Source of the DNA: Symbiodinium natans | Lineage: Eukaryota > Sar > Dinophyceae > Suessiales > Symbiodiniaceae | Direction: 5' to 3' | DNA: 64,000 bases | NCBI GenBank assembly: GCA_905221605.1 | Contig: CAJNDS010002812.1 | Location: 439,001-503,000 of the forward strand | Part shown: in pieces, positions 20,484 to 29,122 of the stretch | Layout of the letters: every line of letters starts with the position of its first letter | Position numbering within the stretch: the stretch's first letter is position 1 | The notes under the pieces: generated by a model | Seen by the model: only the letters and a program-made list of their open reading frames with translations | What the model was told of the DNA's origin: nothing | Database searches by the model: none | Position numbers and translations under genes: made by a program

Positions 20484-20555
20484 GCGATGCTGGCAGCGGA
20501 ACACAAGGGAGAAGACCTGCAGTTCGAGTTCCAGGCGCGTGGCAGCTTGCCCAGG
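20484..20555 (+). CDS. In-phase block, exon 8 (AMLAAEHKGEDLQFEFQARG)
   Basis: GGTGTGCAG acceptor at 20483; 24 codons reading AMLAAEHKGEDLQFEFQARG then SLPR; GC donor at 20556. Phase 0 in and out. Confidence 0.6.
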
Positions 20556-20671
20556 GCACGGAACCCTTCTGTTAGAGGGTTTAGCATCAGAAGGGACTCT
20601 TTGGGTTAAGGGCTGGACTTAAATCCTAACCGAAAACCGTAAACCCTAAACCCTGGTTGTGAGGCTTGCAG

Positions 20672-20728
20672 GGTTGAGAGTTGGGGCTTCAGGGGGGGTG
20701 GGTGGAGGGCTGAGCTTCGCCGCGCCAT
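20672..20728 (+). CDS. Possible exon outside the block phase
   Basis: Acceptor GGCTTGCAG, donor GTTTAGGG, CCCTAAA left and TTTAGGG right, so the layout is right. But phase 0 gives an immediate stop; the open frames read VESWGFRGGGWRAE or LRVGASGGVGGGLSF. It may be an alternative exon or a chance island. Confidence 0.25.
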
Positions 20729-20876
20729 GGTTTAGGGTTTCGGGCTCAGAGCGAAGCCTTCCTAAACCTTCACTCTCCCATAAAGGCTACCCCTCAAAGC
20801 CCAAGCCCAACACCCTAAACCCTAAACCCTAAACCCTAAACCCTAAGCCCCCAAACCGCACATCTCAAAGTGAAAG

Positions 20877-20927
20877 CACCGAGTTGGTCCTGGGAGTGAA
20901 GGTTGGCACAGCGGAGGGCTTTCCGAG
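20877..20927 (+). CDS. In-phase block, exon 9
   Basis: Acceptor GTGAAAG at 20876, 51 nt, donor GTTTGTTG at 20928. In block phase it reads HRVGPGSEGWHSGGLSE; another open frame reads TELVLGVKVGTAEGFPR. The intron that follows begins with CCCTAAA units (20935-21072), the reverse of the usual orientation. Confidence 0.45.
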
Positions 20928-20934
20928 GTTTGTT

Positions 20935-21072
20935 GAAACCCTAAACCCTAAACCCTAAACCCTAAACCCTACATCCTAAACCCTAAACCCGAAACCCCTA
21001 AACCCTAAACCCTAAACCCTAAGCCCTAAGCCCTAAACCCTAAACCCTAAACCTTAAACCCTAAACCCTAAA
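20935..21072 (-). repeat. CCCTAAA tract
   Basis: About 19 units with CCCTAAG and CCCGAAA variants, starting seven bases into an intron. Other CCCTAAA tracts of the same stretch are 21812-21940 and 22213-22340. Confidence 0.9.
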
Positions 21073-21715
21073 CGATGTTTGAGTCGCTGGGCTTAGGCTT
21101 AAAGGTGCAGGGCCCAGGGTGCTTAGGGTTTAAGCCCCAGTGTGACCCCTTAGCCCTCCTAAGCTCCCTCACATTCCCTAAGCTCGAAACCCTTTAAACC
21201 CTAAACTCTGACCCTCATCCTCTGACACCCGAACCTCAAGAGCTAAGGCTTCTCCGCTAGGTCTACCTGGAGGAACCTTCTTTGCTTTTGAAAGGAGTGC
21301 TGCATTCTACATACCCTGATAAAAGACCCTAAGCCCTTAACACCTGCCCCAGTCTTGCGCATCGCTACCGTCTACTTAAAGAACCCCCCCAAAGAAAAGT
21401 AATCTTCTTTACAAGAGCAACACAGGGATTATTATATTGAGTTTACTGTTTGTTTTTTGTTTTGTTTCTTTGGGGGGTTGGGTTCTTAAGCAAATCGTAG
21501 GTAATTAAAGTACATCGTCCGGACCCGCTGCTCGGCCAGCGCCGCCATCTCCCCGCATCCTCTGATAAAATGCCCGAAGCCCTTAACACTTCTCCAAGTG
21601 TTTCGCATCGGTGCGCTTTGCTGAAGAACCTGGCAGAAAATGAAAGATGTTGTTCCTTATAAGGGCAACAAAGGGGGGGGGTTCTTAAGCAATAGAAGAT
21701 CGGTGCACTGTGCAG

Positions 21716-21751
21716 GACGAAGCCGAGTCAGAGTGCATCCTGGCGCGCCAG
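21716..21751 (+). CDS. In-phase block, exon 10 (DEAESECILARQ)
   Basis: Acceptor CACTGTGCAG at 21715; twelve codons, DEAESECILARQ; GT donor (GTCCGA) at 21752. Confidence 0.55.
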
Positions 21752-22379
21752 GTCCGAACTGACAGTTCTCAAGCGTAGCAATGTTCAGGCACTCAAGGGC
21801 TCGGGCTTGCGTCCCTAAACCCTAAACCCTGAACCCGAAACCCTAAACCCCAAATCCTAACCCTAAACCCTAAACCCTAAACCCTAAACCCTAAACCCTA
21901 AACCTAAACCCTGATCCCTAACCCTAACCCCTAAACCCTACATGGTTCCAGTTTATGAATGTGTGCTCTTTCGGGTTTTTGGGTTTAGCTTCGAAGGGCC
22001 TGCCTTTTAGGCTGAAGGTGTGTCTATGTAGGGCTTATGCAGGGAGGTGTCCCCCCCCCTTCCCCCTCTAGGTATAAGTCGATTTCTTGGGCCATGAGTT
22101 GGGTTGAATGCCTCGTAACGAAGCTTTGCCTGGTTTGGCTACCCCTTTATGTAGCGATTGACGTTGGGATCATAGTGCCGTGCAACTCTCTGGCTTTAGA
22201 TTTTTTTGTTAAACCCTAAACCATAAACCATAAGCCCTAAACCCTGAACCCTAAACCCTAAACCCTAAACCCTAAACCCTAAACCCTAAACCCTAAACCC
22301 TAAACCCTAAACCCTAAACCCTAAACCCTAAACCCTAAACTTCAGCTTCAGGGTGTTTATAGGGTCAACCTGTCAGCAG

Positions 22380-22412
22380 CAGGAGCTGAGTGAAAGGCCA
22401 CTGTCCACTAAA
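22380..22412 (+). CDS. In-phase block, exon 11 (QELSERPLSTK)
   Basis: Acceptor GTCAGCAG; CAG repeats allow starts at 22377, 22380 or 22383, all in the same frame. Reads QELSERPLSTK; GC donor at 22413. Long CCCTAAA tract (22213-22340) on its left; TTTAGGG tract on its right, inside an M4 element. Confidence 0.55.
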
Positions 22413-22449
22413 GCAAGCCCATGAAGCCCTCAACGCCCTCTACTACGTT

Positions 22450-22628
22450 GGCACGTTCCCACTTTTACTAACAGGGTTTAGGGTTTAGGGTTTAGGGTTT
22501 AGGGTTTAGGGTTTAGGGTTTAGGGTTTAGGGTTTAGGGAGTCCTTTATAGGGATGATAAACAGGGGGGTACTGTAATCCCTGACAAGGACTGCTCGTAG
22601 AAAGGGGGGGGGGGGGGGAAACATCCCA
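22450..22628. mobile_element. Palindromic element, family M4, with telomere insert
   Basis: Left end ACTTTTACTAACAG, then nine TTTAGGG units (22475-22539), then AGTCCTTTATAGGGA through CAAGGACTGCTCGTAGAAAGG with a poly-G run. The copy at 37161-37243 has the same two halves joined directly (ACTAACAGTCCTTTTAGGGA). Confidence 0.7.
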
Positions 22629-22709
22629 ATCGATGGCTCTAAGTTCGAGCCACTCCTCTCAAGCTCTAAGCCCATGCTGTGGTTCGAAAACCGGCCCACT
22701 GGCAAATCC

Positions 22710-22817
22710 TTACCTTAAGAACCCAAAACCTACTGTTTTGTGAGTCACCTAGGAATCCTCCTAAGGGGCTTGATAAGAAGAGCCTCCCAAAAGTAGGTTT
22801 TCGGTTCTTAAGGTAAA
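22710..22817. mobile_element. Palindromic element, family M3
   Basis: TTACCTTAAGAACC at the left pairs with GGTTCTTAAGGTAA at the right; arms extend about 25 bp. A truncated relative is at 14765-14856. Confidence 0.65.
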
Positions 22818-22889
22818 CTAGAAGTCATCTTATCCTGCAAAAAGCGGGCCCAGAGCCCCCTGAACAGCCAAACAAGCTTGAGCTCAGTG

Positions 22890-22965
22890 CCCCTCAACCC
22901 TCAACCCTAAACCCTAAACCCTAGACACTAAACCCTAAACCCTAAACCCTAAACCCTGAGCCCTA
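22890..22965 (-). repeat. CCCTAAA tract left of exon 12
   Basis: About nine units with CCCTCAA variants. Paired across the exon by TTTAGGG units at 23038-23116. Confidence 0.85.
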
Positions 22966-22970
22966 ATTAG

Positions 22971-23033
22971 TGTCTGTATGGCCAGGCAGCCTTGCAGGAG
23001 AAGTGCGAGCAGATGGCCGACTTAGAGGCCGCT
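22971..23033 (+). CDS. In-phase block, exon 12 (coiled coil)
   Basis: Acceptor AATTAG at 22970 (GGCCAG at 22985 is also possible); 21 codons reading CLYGQAALQEKCEQMADLEA; GT donor (GTAGGGGG) at 23034. The cleanest example of CCCTAAA - exon - TTTAGGG. Confidence 0.65.
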
Positions 23034-23037
23034 GTAG

Positions 23038-23116
23038 GGGGTTTAGGGTTTAGGGTTCAGGGTTTAGGGTGTAGGGTTTAGGGTTTAGGGTTTAGGGTTT
23101 AGGGTTTAGGGTTTAG
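23038..23116 (+). repeat. TTTAGGG tract right of exon 12
   Basis: Eleven units, one TTCAGGG, one TGTAGGG. This intron ends at 23809 after CCCTAAA tracts (23330-23400 and 23692-23785), so its two ends are complementary. Confidence 0.9.
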
Positions 23117-23482
23117 GCTATCCTACTGAAGCTTTAGCATTTCCGTAGGGTTTTAGGGTCATCTGCTTCATATTATGTTTTTGTTTTTTCGTTTTGGTTC
23201 TCTTTAGGCTTCAGGGCTTGAGTTTTCTGTCGGGCTCCGGTTCATTCTTAATCTTCTTCATGGTTGAAAGGTTCTTGCTTCCTGGCACCCTAACACCCCA
23301 AAGCCCAAAAACCCTAAAACCCGAAACTGTCAAGCCCTAAGCCCTAAGCCCTGAACCTTAAACCCTAAACCCTAAAACCCTCAACCCTAAACCCTAAACC
23401 TTGTGTTGTTTGGGATCTGGCCCGGATGACGATCCCTCCAGTCAATCTGGAGTAATACATTCTTTCCTTACACAAGCGACAT

Positions 23483-23656
23483 GTACCATGACTATTAAAG
23501 GCTCCTACGTGGCACCTTTTTGGGGTAGTATGCTAGAGTTCCCTATAACTAACCATAAACCTATGAACGGCTCCTATGTAGCAATTTTGGGTAGTATACT
23601 AGAGTTCCCTATTTATAGCCCCAAAAGGAATACATTAGAGCCTTCAGGTAGGTACA
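23483..23656. mobile_element. Nested or doubled M2 element
   Basis: The left half of the M2 family (GGCTCCTACGTGG...GGGGTAGTATGCTAGAG) occurs twice, at 23497-23545 and about 23570-23612, followed by one right half (GGAATACATTAGAGCCTTCAG). It looks like a partial tandem duplication. Confidence 0.5.
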
Positions 23657-23809
23657 TTTACCCTTCAACTAAGGTAATGAATTGGTTTTTAACCCTAAGC
23701 CCTAAACCCTAAACCCTAAACCCTAAACCCTAAACCCTAAACCCTAAACCGCAAACCCCAAACCCTAAACCCTAAACCCTAAACCGAATCCTTTCAAAAG
23801 CTCCTGCAG

Positions 23810-23888
23810 GCCATCGTGGCCGAGTGGACGCGCAAGCACACTGCGCTTCTCGTCGACGACTTCTCGTTGCAGGTGGAGCGGGAACACG
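23810..23888 (+). CDS. In-phase block, exon 13 (AIVAEWTRKHTALLVDDFS...)
   Basis: Acceptor AGCTCCTGCAG at 23809; 79 nt reading AIVAEWTRKHTALLVDDFSL then QVEREH; donor GTTAAGTG at 23889. Leaves in phase 1. Confidence 0.65.
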
Positions 23889-24029
23889 GTTAAGTGCGGC
23901 TTCAGGACTGCCATAGAGGGTTTAGGGTTTAGGGTTTAGGGAGTTCATGGCCCATGGCGGTAGTTGCGCAGTTGACTCAACTCCCTTCTTACCAGTGCTC
24001 TCCGTGAATTTACCTTTCCCTGCGCGCAG

Positions 24030-24040
24030 ATGGCACATAC
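24030..24040 (+). CDS. In-phase block, 11-nt micro-exon
   Basis: ATGGCACATAC between a strong acceptor (CCTTTCCCTGCGCGCAG, ending 24029) and GTAAGC at 24041, the best donor in the region. Joined after the G left by exon 13 it gives D-G-T-Y and restores phase 0, exactly what exon 15 needs. Confidence 0.55.
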
Positions 24041-24218
24041 GTAAGCCTGATGCCTTATGCCGCTGCTGCACGGGGCAACATCCCAAAGTCTGATCCCTGA
24101 AGCCAAAACCCTGGACCTCTGCACCATATGAACCTGCACCCCTCCTAAGACCCTAAACCCTAACCCCTACACCCCTAAACCCTAAACCCTAAGTATAACC
24201 CGAACCCTCAACCCTAAG

Positions 24219-24260
24219 ATCCGCTACCTTGCACTGGCGCCCTACGTGGCTTTTACCCAG
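24219..24260 (+). CDS. In-phase block, exon 15 (IRYLALAPYVAFTQ)
   Basis: Acceptor CCCTAAG, formed by the end of a CCCTAAA-like run; fourteen codons IRYLALAPYVAFTQ; GC donor at 24261. Confidence 0.55.
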
Positions 24261-24467
24261 GCTCTCAACCTTAGACCCGACCTGGAGTAACCTACGTGGT
24301 GTTGCACGGGAAAGAAGCCAGCCAGGAATTGAGGCAATGTAGGGGTCGGAATAATTACTAACAGTATTCCCTTATGGCCCCTTTAGAAAATGTACTCTCA
24401 TAACCGCCCAGAACCCTATTCTAATTATTAAGGCACCTAAATACTACACGTCCTGCAAGCCTCACAG

Positions 24468-24605
24468 GCGAAGATGGCGACGCTAAAATCAGCTCTTGAC
24501 CCGCTCCTGGACATCTGGGGGGCGGCGGCTCAGTTCGTTGAGGCCAGCTTTGGGCTGGCGGTGGGCTTGTTTGCAGGAGGCTTCGTGGGCGTAGCTCTGC
24601 CTACA
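24468..24605 (+). CDS. In-phase block, exon 16 (46 codons, possible membrane segment)
   Basis: The longest exon of the block: acceptor AAGCCTCACAG at 24467, donor GTACCC at 24606. Reads AKMATLKSALDPLLDIWGAA, AQFVEASF and then GLAVGLFAGGFVGVALPT. The last 18 residues are Gly/Ala/Val/Phe-rich and could cross a membrane. Confidence 0.65.
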
Positions 24606-24939
24606 GTACCCTGTAAAGCCCTACAAGCCCTGCGATAAGGATGTAAGGGTGTGAGGCGGACGATGCAGAAGGCCTTGTTTTTTTTTGCCGGCCGTCCGAG
24701 GACTCTGGCTCGTGCGCGTAGGAGGGGGAAGGGTCTTGGGTGCCTGTCAAGACCTGGTGTACGTCAGCCTCTGTCTGCAGACCACAGGGCCTGTATGAGG
24801 GTTGTGGGGTTTAGGGTTGTTTACCCTAAACCCTAAACCCTGAACCCTGAACCCTGAACCCTGAACCCTGAACCCTTTTGAAAGGCAGCTCCAAGTATGA
24901 GTCTTCCTTCATCACACTCGTGCTGTCTCCCTCGCGCAG

Positions 24940-24989
24940 GCCCTGCGCTCTTGGGGCTCCACACCGATGATGATGGCTACTGAGGACCC
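24940..24989 (+). CDS. In-phase block, exon 17 (ALRSWGSTPMMMATED)
   Basis: Pyrimidine-rich acceptor TGTCTCCCTCGCGCAG at 24939; 50 nt; donor GTATGT at 24990. The frame stays open for another 90 bases (YVQLWSLLAHQRTIAIMLLP), so an unspliced or longer form is possible. Confidence 0.55.
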
Positions 24990-25442
24990 GTATGTACAGC
25001 TGTGGTCGTTGCTAGCACACCAGCGTACCATTGCCATTATGCTTCTGCCGCACGGCGAACATGAATCCCAATTTCTGAACCCTAAACCCGAAACCCTAAG
25101 CCCCAAGCCCTAAACAACATCTCCAGAATCCAAGCTTTCTTCGGTTTGGAGCGTGGGGTGGCACGCCAGACCTCGATATTCTAGGACCCAGGGGAGGCCC
25201 TTAATCACCTATTGTTTAGGGTTTGGGGTTTAGGGTTTAGGGCTACTAGGACCCAGAAATGGCCCTTATTCCCCTGGCGTTTAAAGTTTTAGGTCTTATC
25301 AGCCCCTTTTAACCAAAAAGGGAACCATTTTTATTCCTAGGTTACTCTTGGGTCTACTTAGCATTAGCCTGCAGATCTGCAAGCCTTAAAAAGTCTTTCG
25401 TAATGGTCTAGTCGGCTGGAAGGTACTCGCCGTGTGTTGCAG

Positions 25443-25464
25443 GGCCCCATCGCTTTGGCCTCAG
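25443..25464 (+). CDS. In-phase block, exon 18 (APSLWPQ)
   Basis: GTGTGTTGCAG acceptor at 25442; 22 nt; GC donor at 25465. Selected because it changes phase 2 to 0 as the next exon requires; by itself it is weak. Confidence 0.35.
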
Positions 25465-25550
25465 GCCCAGCTAATCGAATGTACAAACAATATGGGGGGG
25501 GTTTCCGAACTTAGGGTCCCACTCTCAACACTAAAGCGCCAACTGTGCAG

Positions 25551-25602
25551 GAGTGCGAAGCCAAGAGACAGCAGACATGCACCCTGCTGGCCACAGACTT
25601 TG
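25551..25602 (+). CDS. In-phase block, exon 19 (ECEAKRQQTCTLLATDF)
   Basis: Acceptor AACTGTGCAG at 25550; 52 nt; donor GTTTACGG at 25603. The helical start ECEAKRQQ matches the style of the other exons. Confidence 0.6.
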
Positions 25603-26690
25603 GTTTACGGGTCACTGTCGCTCTAGAGCGTGAAGACTGTACAGGTTCTCAATGGAATTTGAGGTTTCAGGGTTTGATGGTTTTAGGGTTGAGGGGTTTA
25701 GGGTACAGGGCCTGCAAGCTCCACCTTGCAGCTACTTGAATTACAAGAAGTTGCAATGGAGGGTGGGCCTGGGCGTGGGGTTAGGGCTTATAGGTTTGGG
25801 TCAAGTCATTCCAGCTTGAGGCCTTTGTCAGATTGTTTACAGCCCTGGTGCCCTTATGAAGGCTCCTTACTGAAGGCCTGAGAGAAGGCCGTAAGATGTT
25901 TCGGCCTCGAGGGACGAGGCTTTTGGGACTTTAGGCTGTTAGGATGTTTGGATTATGGTTTCGGCTCCAAGCGCTTGAGTCTTGAGGCGGGGGCTCGACA
26001 CCGAAACTGAAAGCGCATTGTCGTTTGTTAGGCAGCACGCTCCAGATCGGTTCGCAGGTGGATTGTCTTTTGTGGATTTTTTCGGGAGTTGGGCTCAGCA
26101 AGGGTTCAGCGGCTCAGTGTCAGTGTTTCTATGTCCCGAACACTGCACTCAAACGAAGACATTCCTGAAGTTTTCAACCCTATCAGCATTCTTTGTCTTC
26201 GCCACCCCTTTTCCCTATGCCCTAAAATCTTAAATCCTGGGCTCAAGTTTTGAGTCGGTGAATGCTAGCCCCATTTGTTTGAATACGTTCTACACCCCCT
26301 CAAAACTGGGGAACGTACAATTAGCGAAGGTGCATTTCCCTCTTTCAGGGAACACCAGCATTTCCAAAAATAGGGGTACCTCTAGTATACTCCAAAATAG
26401 GACCCCCCACCCCCCCTAATAAGTCACCGCTATTTTCGCTAGTACCCCCCCCCCCCCGCCATATAGGTTCCACCAGGCTAGAAGCCCGTCACACTGACTG
26501 GCAATTCGGAATGGCTTTTCCCTCCATTGCTTGATGATGGAAGGTTGCTGGTTGTGAACAGTTGTAGGAATGGCTGAAAGGTATCCCTTTTTGGTTTGGC
26601 AGGCCTGTAAGATTGAAAAGCCCGATGCTCGGAGAACTGGATCGGCGAAGTTTTGAGGGCTCAGGGGGCACAAGCTTTTGCACGTACTTC
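25603..26690. other. Long intron, one unexplained ORF
   Basis: Holds an 83-codon plus frame at 25982-26233 (GLDTETESALSFVRQHAPDR then FAGGLSFVDFFGSW) that I do not recognise, and GTAGGGT-type repeats. The 22-nt piece CACGCTCC...CGCAG at 26037 has splice-like ends but is not called. Confidence 0.4.
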
Positions 26691-26955
26691 TACCCTAAAC
26701 CCTAAATTCTAAACCCTAAACCCTAAACCCTAAACCCTAAACCCTAAACCCTAAACCCTAAACCCTAAACCCTAAACCCTAAACCCTAAACCCTAAACCC
26801 TAAACCCTAAACCCTAAACCCTAAACCTAACCCTAAACCCTAAACCCTAAACCCTAAACCCTAAACCCTAAACCCTAAACCCTAAACCCTAAACCCTAAA
26901 CCCTAAACCCTAAACCCTAAACCCTAAACCCTAAACCCTAAACCCTAAACCCTAA
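26691..26955 (-). repeat. Longest perfect CCCTAAA tract (about 37 units)
   Basis: About 265 bp with two flaws (CCCTAAATT near 26705, CCTAACCC near 26827). Its final CCCTAAG is the acceptor of the next exon. Confidence 0.95.
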
Positions 26956-26956
26956 G

Positions 26957-26995
26957 ATGGCCCTGAACCTCTATTCCGCTGCTTCAACCCTGCGG
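26957..26995 (+). CDS. In-phase block, exon 20 (GPEPLFRCFNPAG)
   Basis: Begins at the last base of a 265-bp CCCTAAA tract (acceptor CCTAAG); 39 nt; GC donor at 26996. In phase it reads D-GPEPLFRCFNPA-G; the other frame reads MALNLYSAASTLR. Confidence 0.5.
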
Positions 26996-27180
26996 GCCCC
27001 CAAGCCGTCTTAGTGTGTGCTTGGAGGTTCATGATACGTATGAACCAATTACAACTGCACTTAAGACTGTGCTTCTAACCATATTAGGGCACTTAAGGGG
27101 CTTCTAAGTGGGTTTATAAGTACAGTTGTAATTGGCCAATAAATACCATGAATCTCGAAGTATTGTTTGAGGGCACAAAG
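26996..27180. mobile_element. Intron consisting of an M1 palindromic element
   Basis: Between two in-phase exons lies a 185-nt intron. 145 nt of it (27019-27163) is an M1 element whose ends GCTTGGAGGTTCATGATACG and ATACCATGAATCTCGAAGTA pair; inner arms CCAATTACAACTG / CAGTTGTAATTGG pair perfectly. It has an introner-like arrangement. Confidence 0.6.
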
Positions 27181-27275
27181 GGTTCACGCCAATCAGCCAG
27201 CTCAGCCATGCATTCGGCTTGCTGAGGCGAACTGCTGGCACCCCTTCCTCCGATCTGCCTATGTGCTTCAGCCGA
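27181..27275 (+). CDS. In-phase block, exon 21 (FTPISQLSHAFGLLRRTAG...)
   Basis: Acceptor GCACAAAG at 27180; 95 nt reading FTPISQLSHAFGLLRRTAGT then PSSDLPMCFSR; GC donor at 27276 whose intron starts GCTTTAGGGTTTAG, i.e. directly with telomere repeat. Confidence 0.6.
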
Positions 27276-27501
27276 GCTTTAGGGTTTAGTGTTTAGGGAA
27301 AAGGGGTTAGGGTTTAGGGTTTAGGGTTAGGGTTTAGGGTTTAGTATGGCATCCTAGCATCAGGTCGGTTCGGGTTTTACGAAGGCGCGAGCGCAAGGCA
27401 TGTATGCTCGGAGAAAGCCACACTTTGCATGTTGGGGTCGCATTACTCAACCCTGAACCCTAAACCCTAAACCCTAAACCCTAAACCCTAAACCTCTTGA
27501 G

Positions 27502-27526
27502 GGTAGTGGAAGTGGTGCTTGCCATG
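27502..27526 (+). CDS. In-phase block, exon 22 (GSGSGACH)
   Basis: CCCTAAACCTCTTGAG acceptor at 27501, 25 nt, GC donor at 27527. Short and Gly/Ser-rich in block phase; the other open frame reads VVEVVLAM. The next intron starts with an M5 element. Confidence 0.35.
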
Positions 27527-27530
27527 GCCC

Positions 27531-27643
27531 GATATGGGGGTTTCCGACATCGGGGGATACCTTTTTGGGGTCCTTATTCCAAGGGAATCCTAGTATTTGG
27601 GGGTCTATACTAGGGGTCCCTTATTTTCGTAAACCCCCATATC
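27531..27643. mobile_element. Palindromic element, family M5
   Basis: GATATGGGGGTTT at the left pairs with AAACCCCCATATC at the right; further inner arms (TTTTTGGGGTCC, TAGGGGTCCCTTATT). Begins four bases after the GC donor of the preceding exon. Confidence 0.6.
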
Positions 27644-27795
27644 AACTCCACCACATGGGGTTTGCTATCCTTAGACTCCAACTGCAATCGTTGGGTTCTT
27701 CTGGGCTGTCGTGACTCACATCTTGAATTCTGCTATTCTCAACTTTCGGAAGCTGCCGAGACCATAGTGCGGTCGGATCCTGGCCGCGCAAAAGG

Positions 27796-28209
27796 TTGAA
27801 GGTCCTAGGGTATCGGATTTACGCCGCGCAGGACTTCAGTAAAAGCCCGCCCAATTCCGAAGTTCGAGAGTTCCGGCTGGCTGACAGAGACACAAGCTTG
27901 CCAGTTCCGAGTAGGGAACTCGGGAAATCTAGGTACCACGTCTATCCCCTTAGATCACACCTTCAAGGATTCTATATCGGGACCCTCATCAGTGCTTTAT
28001 GTCCCTTTGGTTCTACAATAAACTATCAGATAGCCACCCTTGTCTCGAGCCGTGCGCTTGTTGAACATGTTGTTTCTGACTTGGTATGTGTGACGGCTTC
28101 TGGTAAGGAGTGCACTGCAAGGTGTAATGTTGCCATCATGGTGCCTGGCATTCCAGTGTTGCACGCCCCAACATCTCTTAGCTTTGTCCCTAAAGATCTA
28201 TGTACCTAA
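27796..28209 (+). CDS. Unassigned ORF inside an intron (137 codons)
   Basis: ATG to stop without interruption: YRIYAAQDFSKSPPNSEVRE, later ALVEHVVSDLVCVTASGKEC. No known motif, no telomere repeats within. It lies in the intron between block exons 22 and 23, and its frame is not needed to keep block phase. It could be a fragment of another gene or chance. Confidence 0.3.
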   Translation: MKVLGYRIYAAQDFSKSPPNSEVREFRLADRDTSLPVPSRELGKSRYHVYPLRSHLQGFYIGTLISALCPFGSTINYQIATLVSSRALVEHVVSDLVCVTASGKECTARCNVAIMVPGIPVLHAPTSLSFVPKDLCT

Positions 28210-28288
28210 TTTTCTAGTATATACTTGGGCCTTAAAATGGTTCCCATATAGTAGCTTTAGGGCCTAAGGGTGTGCAAACGAATGCCAG

Positions 28289-28387
28289 GCATCGAGCTGC
28301 GGACACGCTGCGAGATCATGGAAGAGATCCTGGGCCTCGCCAGAAGCTTAGAGGCATCGAACAAGCCCAAGGCACAGGATCCTACAG
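28289..28387 (+). CDS. In-phase block, exon 23 (ELRTRCEIMEEILGLARSLE)
   Basis: Acceptor AATGCCAG at 28288; 99 nt reading ELRTRCEIMEEILGLARSLE then ASNKPKAQDPT; GC donor at 28388. Strong amphipathic helix. A TTTAGGG tract (28406-28466) follows 18 bases later. Confidence 0.6.
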
Positions 28388-28841
28388 GCAGCTGTTGAGT
28401 CGCAAGGGTTTAGGGTTTAAGGTTTAGGGTTTAGGGTTTAGGGTTTAGGGTTTAGGGTTTAGGGGGCAGTCCTCACATCTATGTGTACACTATCGATTTT
28501 TATCAGCAGGGTCCAGGGGGGCAGTTCTCTAAAACAAGAATGCACACTTTTGGGTGCCTCATTTCGCCTGCTCCGCATCAGAATAGGAGCTCCCCAAGAG
28601 AGCCTTGTTTAGATCAGTGGCCCGGACGTACGATGTGTGTGTGTGTGTGCGCGCGCCACTGCGGTCGGAGCGGACTGTCGGTAGCTGCTAGGTATTGTGG
28701 TTTTAGGGTGTTTAATATAATAAGGGTTTAGGCTTTAGAGTTTTTTAATAGAAGGGTTTAGGGTTTTTAATTTAAGGGTTTAGGGTTGTTAATGTAAGGG
28801 CGTAGGGTTTTAAGTACAAGGGTTTAGGGTTTAGGCATAAG

Positions 28842-28876
28842 TTCCCGAGCTGGATAAGCAGCTCGGGGCCCCCGAG
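28842..28876 (+). CDS. In-phase block, exon 24 (PELDKQLGAPE)
   Basis: Acceptor GGCATAAG at 28841, 35 nt. The donor is GA at 28877 (which keeps phase 0), or GT at 28882 (which does not). Reads V-PELDKQLGAPE. TTTAGGG-like units on the left and CCCTAAA tract (28905-29030) on the right, the reverse of the usual order. Confidence 0.4.
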
Positions 28877-28904
28877 GATGGGTCCACCCTAAACCACAAA
28901 CCCT

Positions 28905-29030
28905 AAACCCTATATCCTAAACCCTAAACCCTAAACCCTAACCTTACAAAACCCTAACCTTGCAAAACCCTAACCTTATACTGAACCCTAACCTTACTAA
29001 ACCCTAAACCCTAAACCCTCAACCCTAAAC
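28905..29030 (-). repeat. CCCTAAA tract with CCTTACAAAACC variants
   Basis: Standard units interleaved with CCTAACCTTACAAAAC units repeated three or four times, a longer higher-order unit. Confidence 0.8.
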
Positions 29031-29039
29031 ACACTCCAG

Positions 29040-29122
29040 GCCAACATGTTCCAGAGCGGCTTACTGACAGAAGCCCACTGGAAGGACATCGAGGCGGCGG
29101 CCGCCTGGTGGCAAGTCATCGG
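29040..29122 (+). CDS. In-phase block, exon 25 (ANMFQSGLLTEAHWKDIEAA)
   Basis: Acceptor ACACACTCCAG at 29039; 27 full codons ANMFQSGLLTEAHWKDIEAA then AAWWQVI; followed by GGGTTTAGGG, where the exact cut within GGG is open. CCCTAAA left, TTTAGGG right. The in-phase chain cannot be extended with confidence beyond here. Confidence 0.65.
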
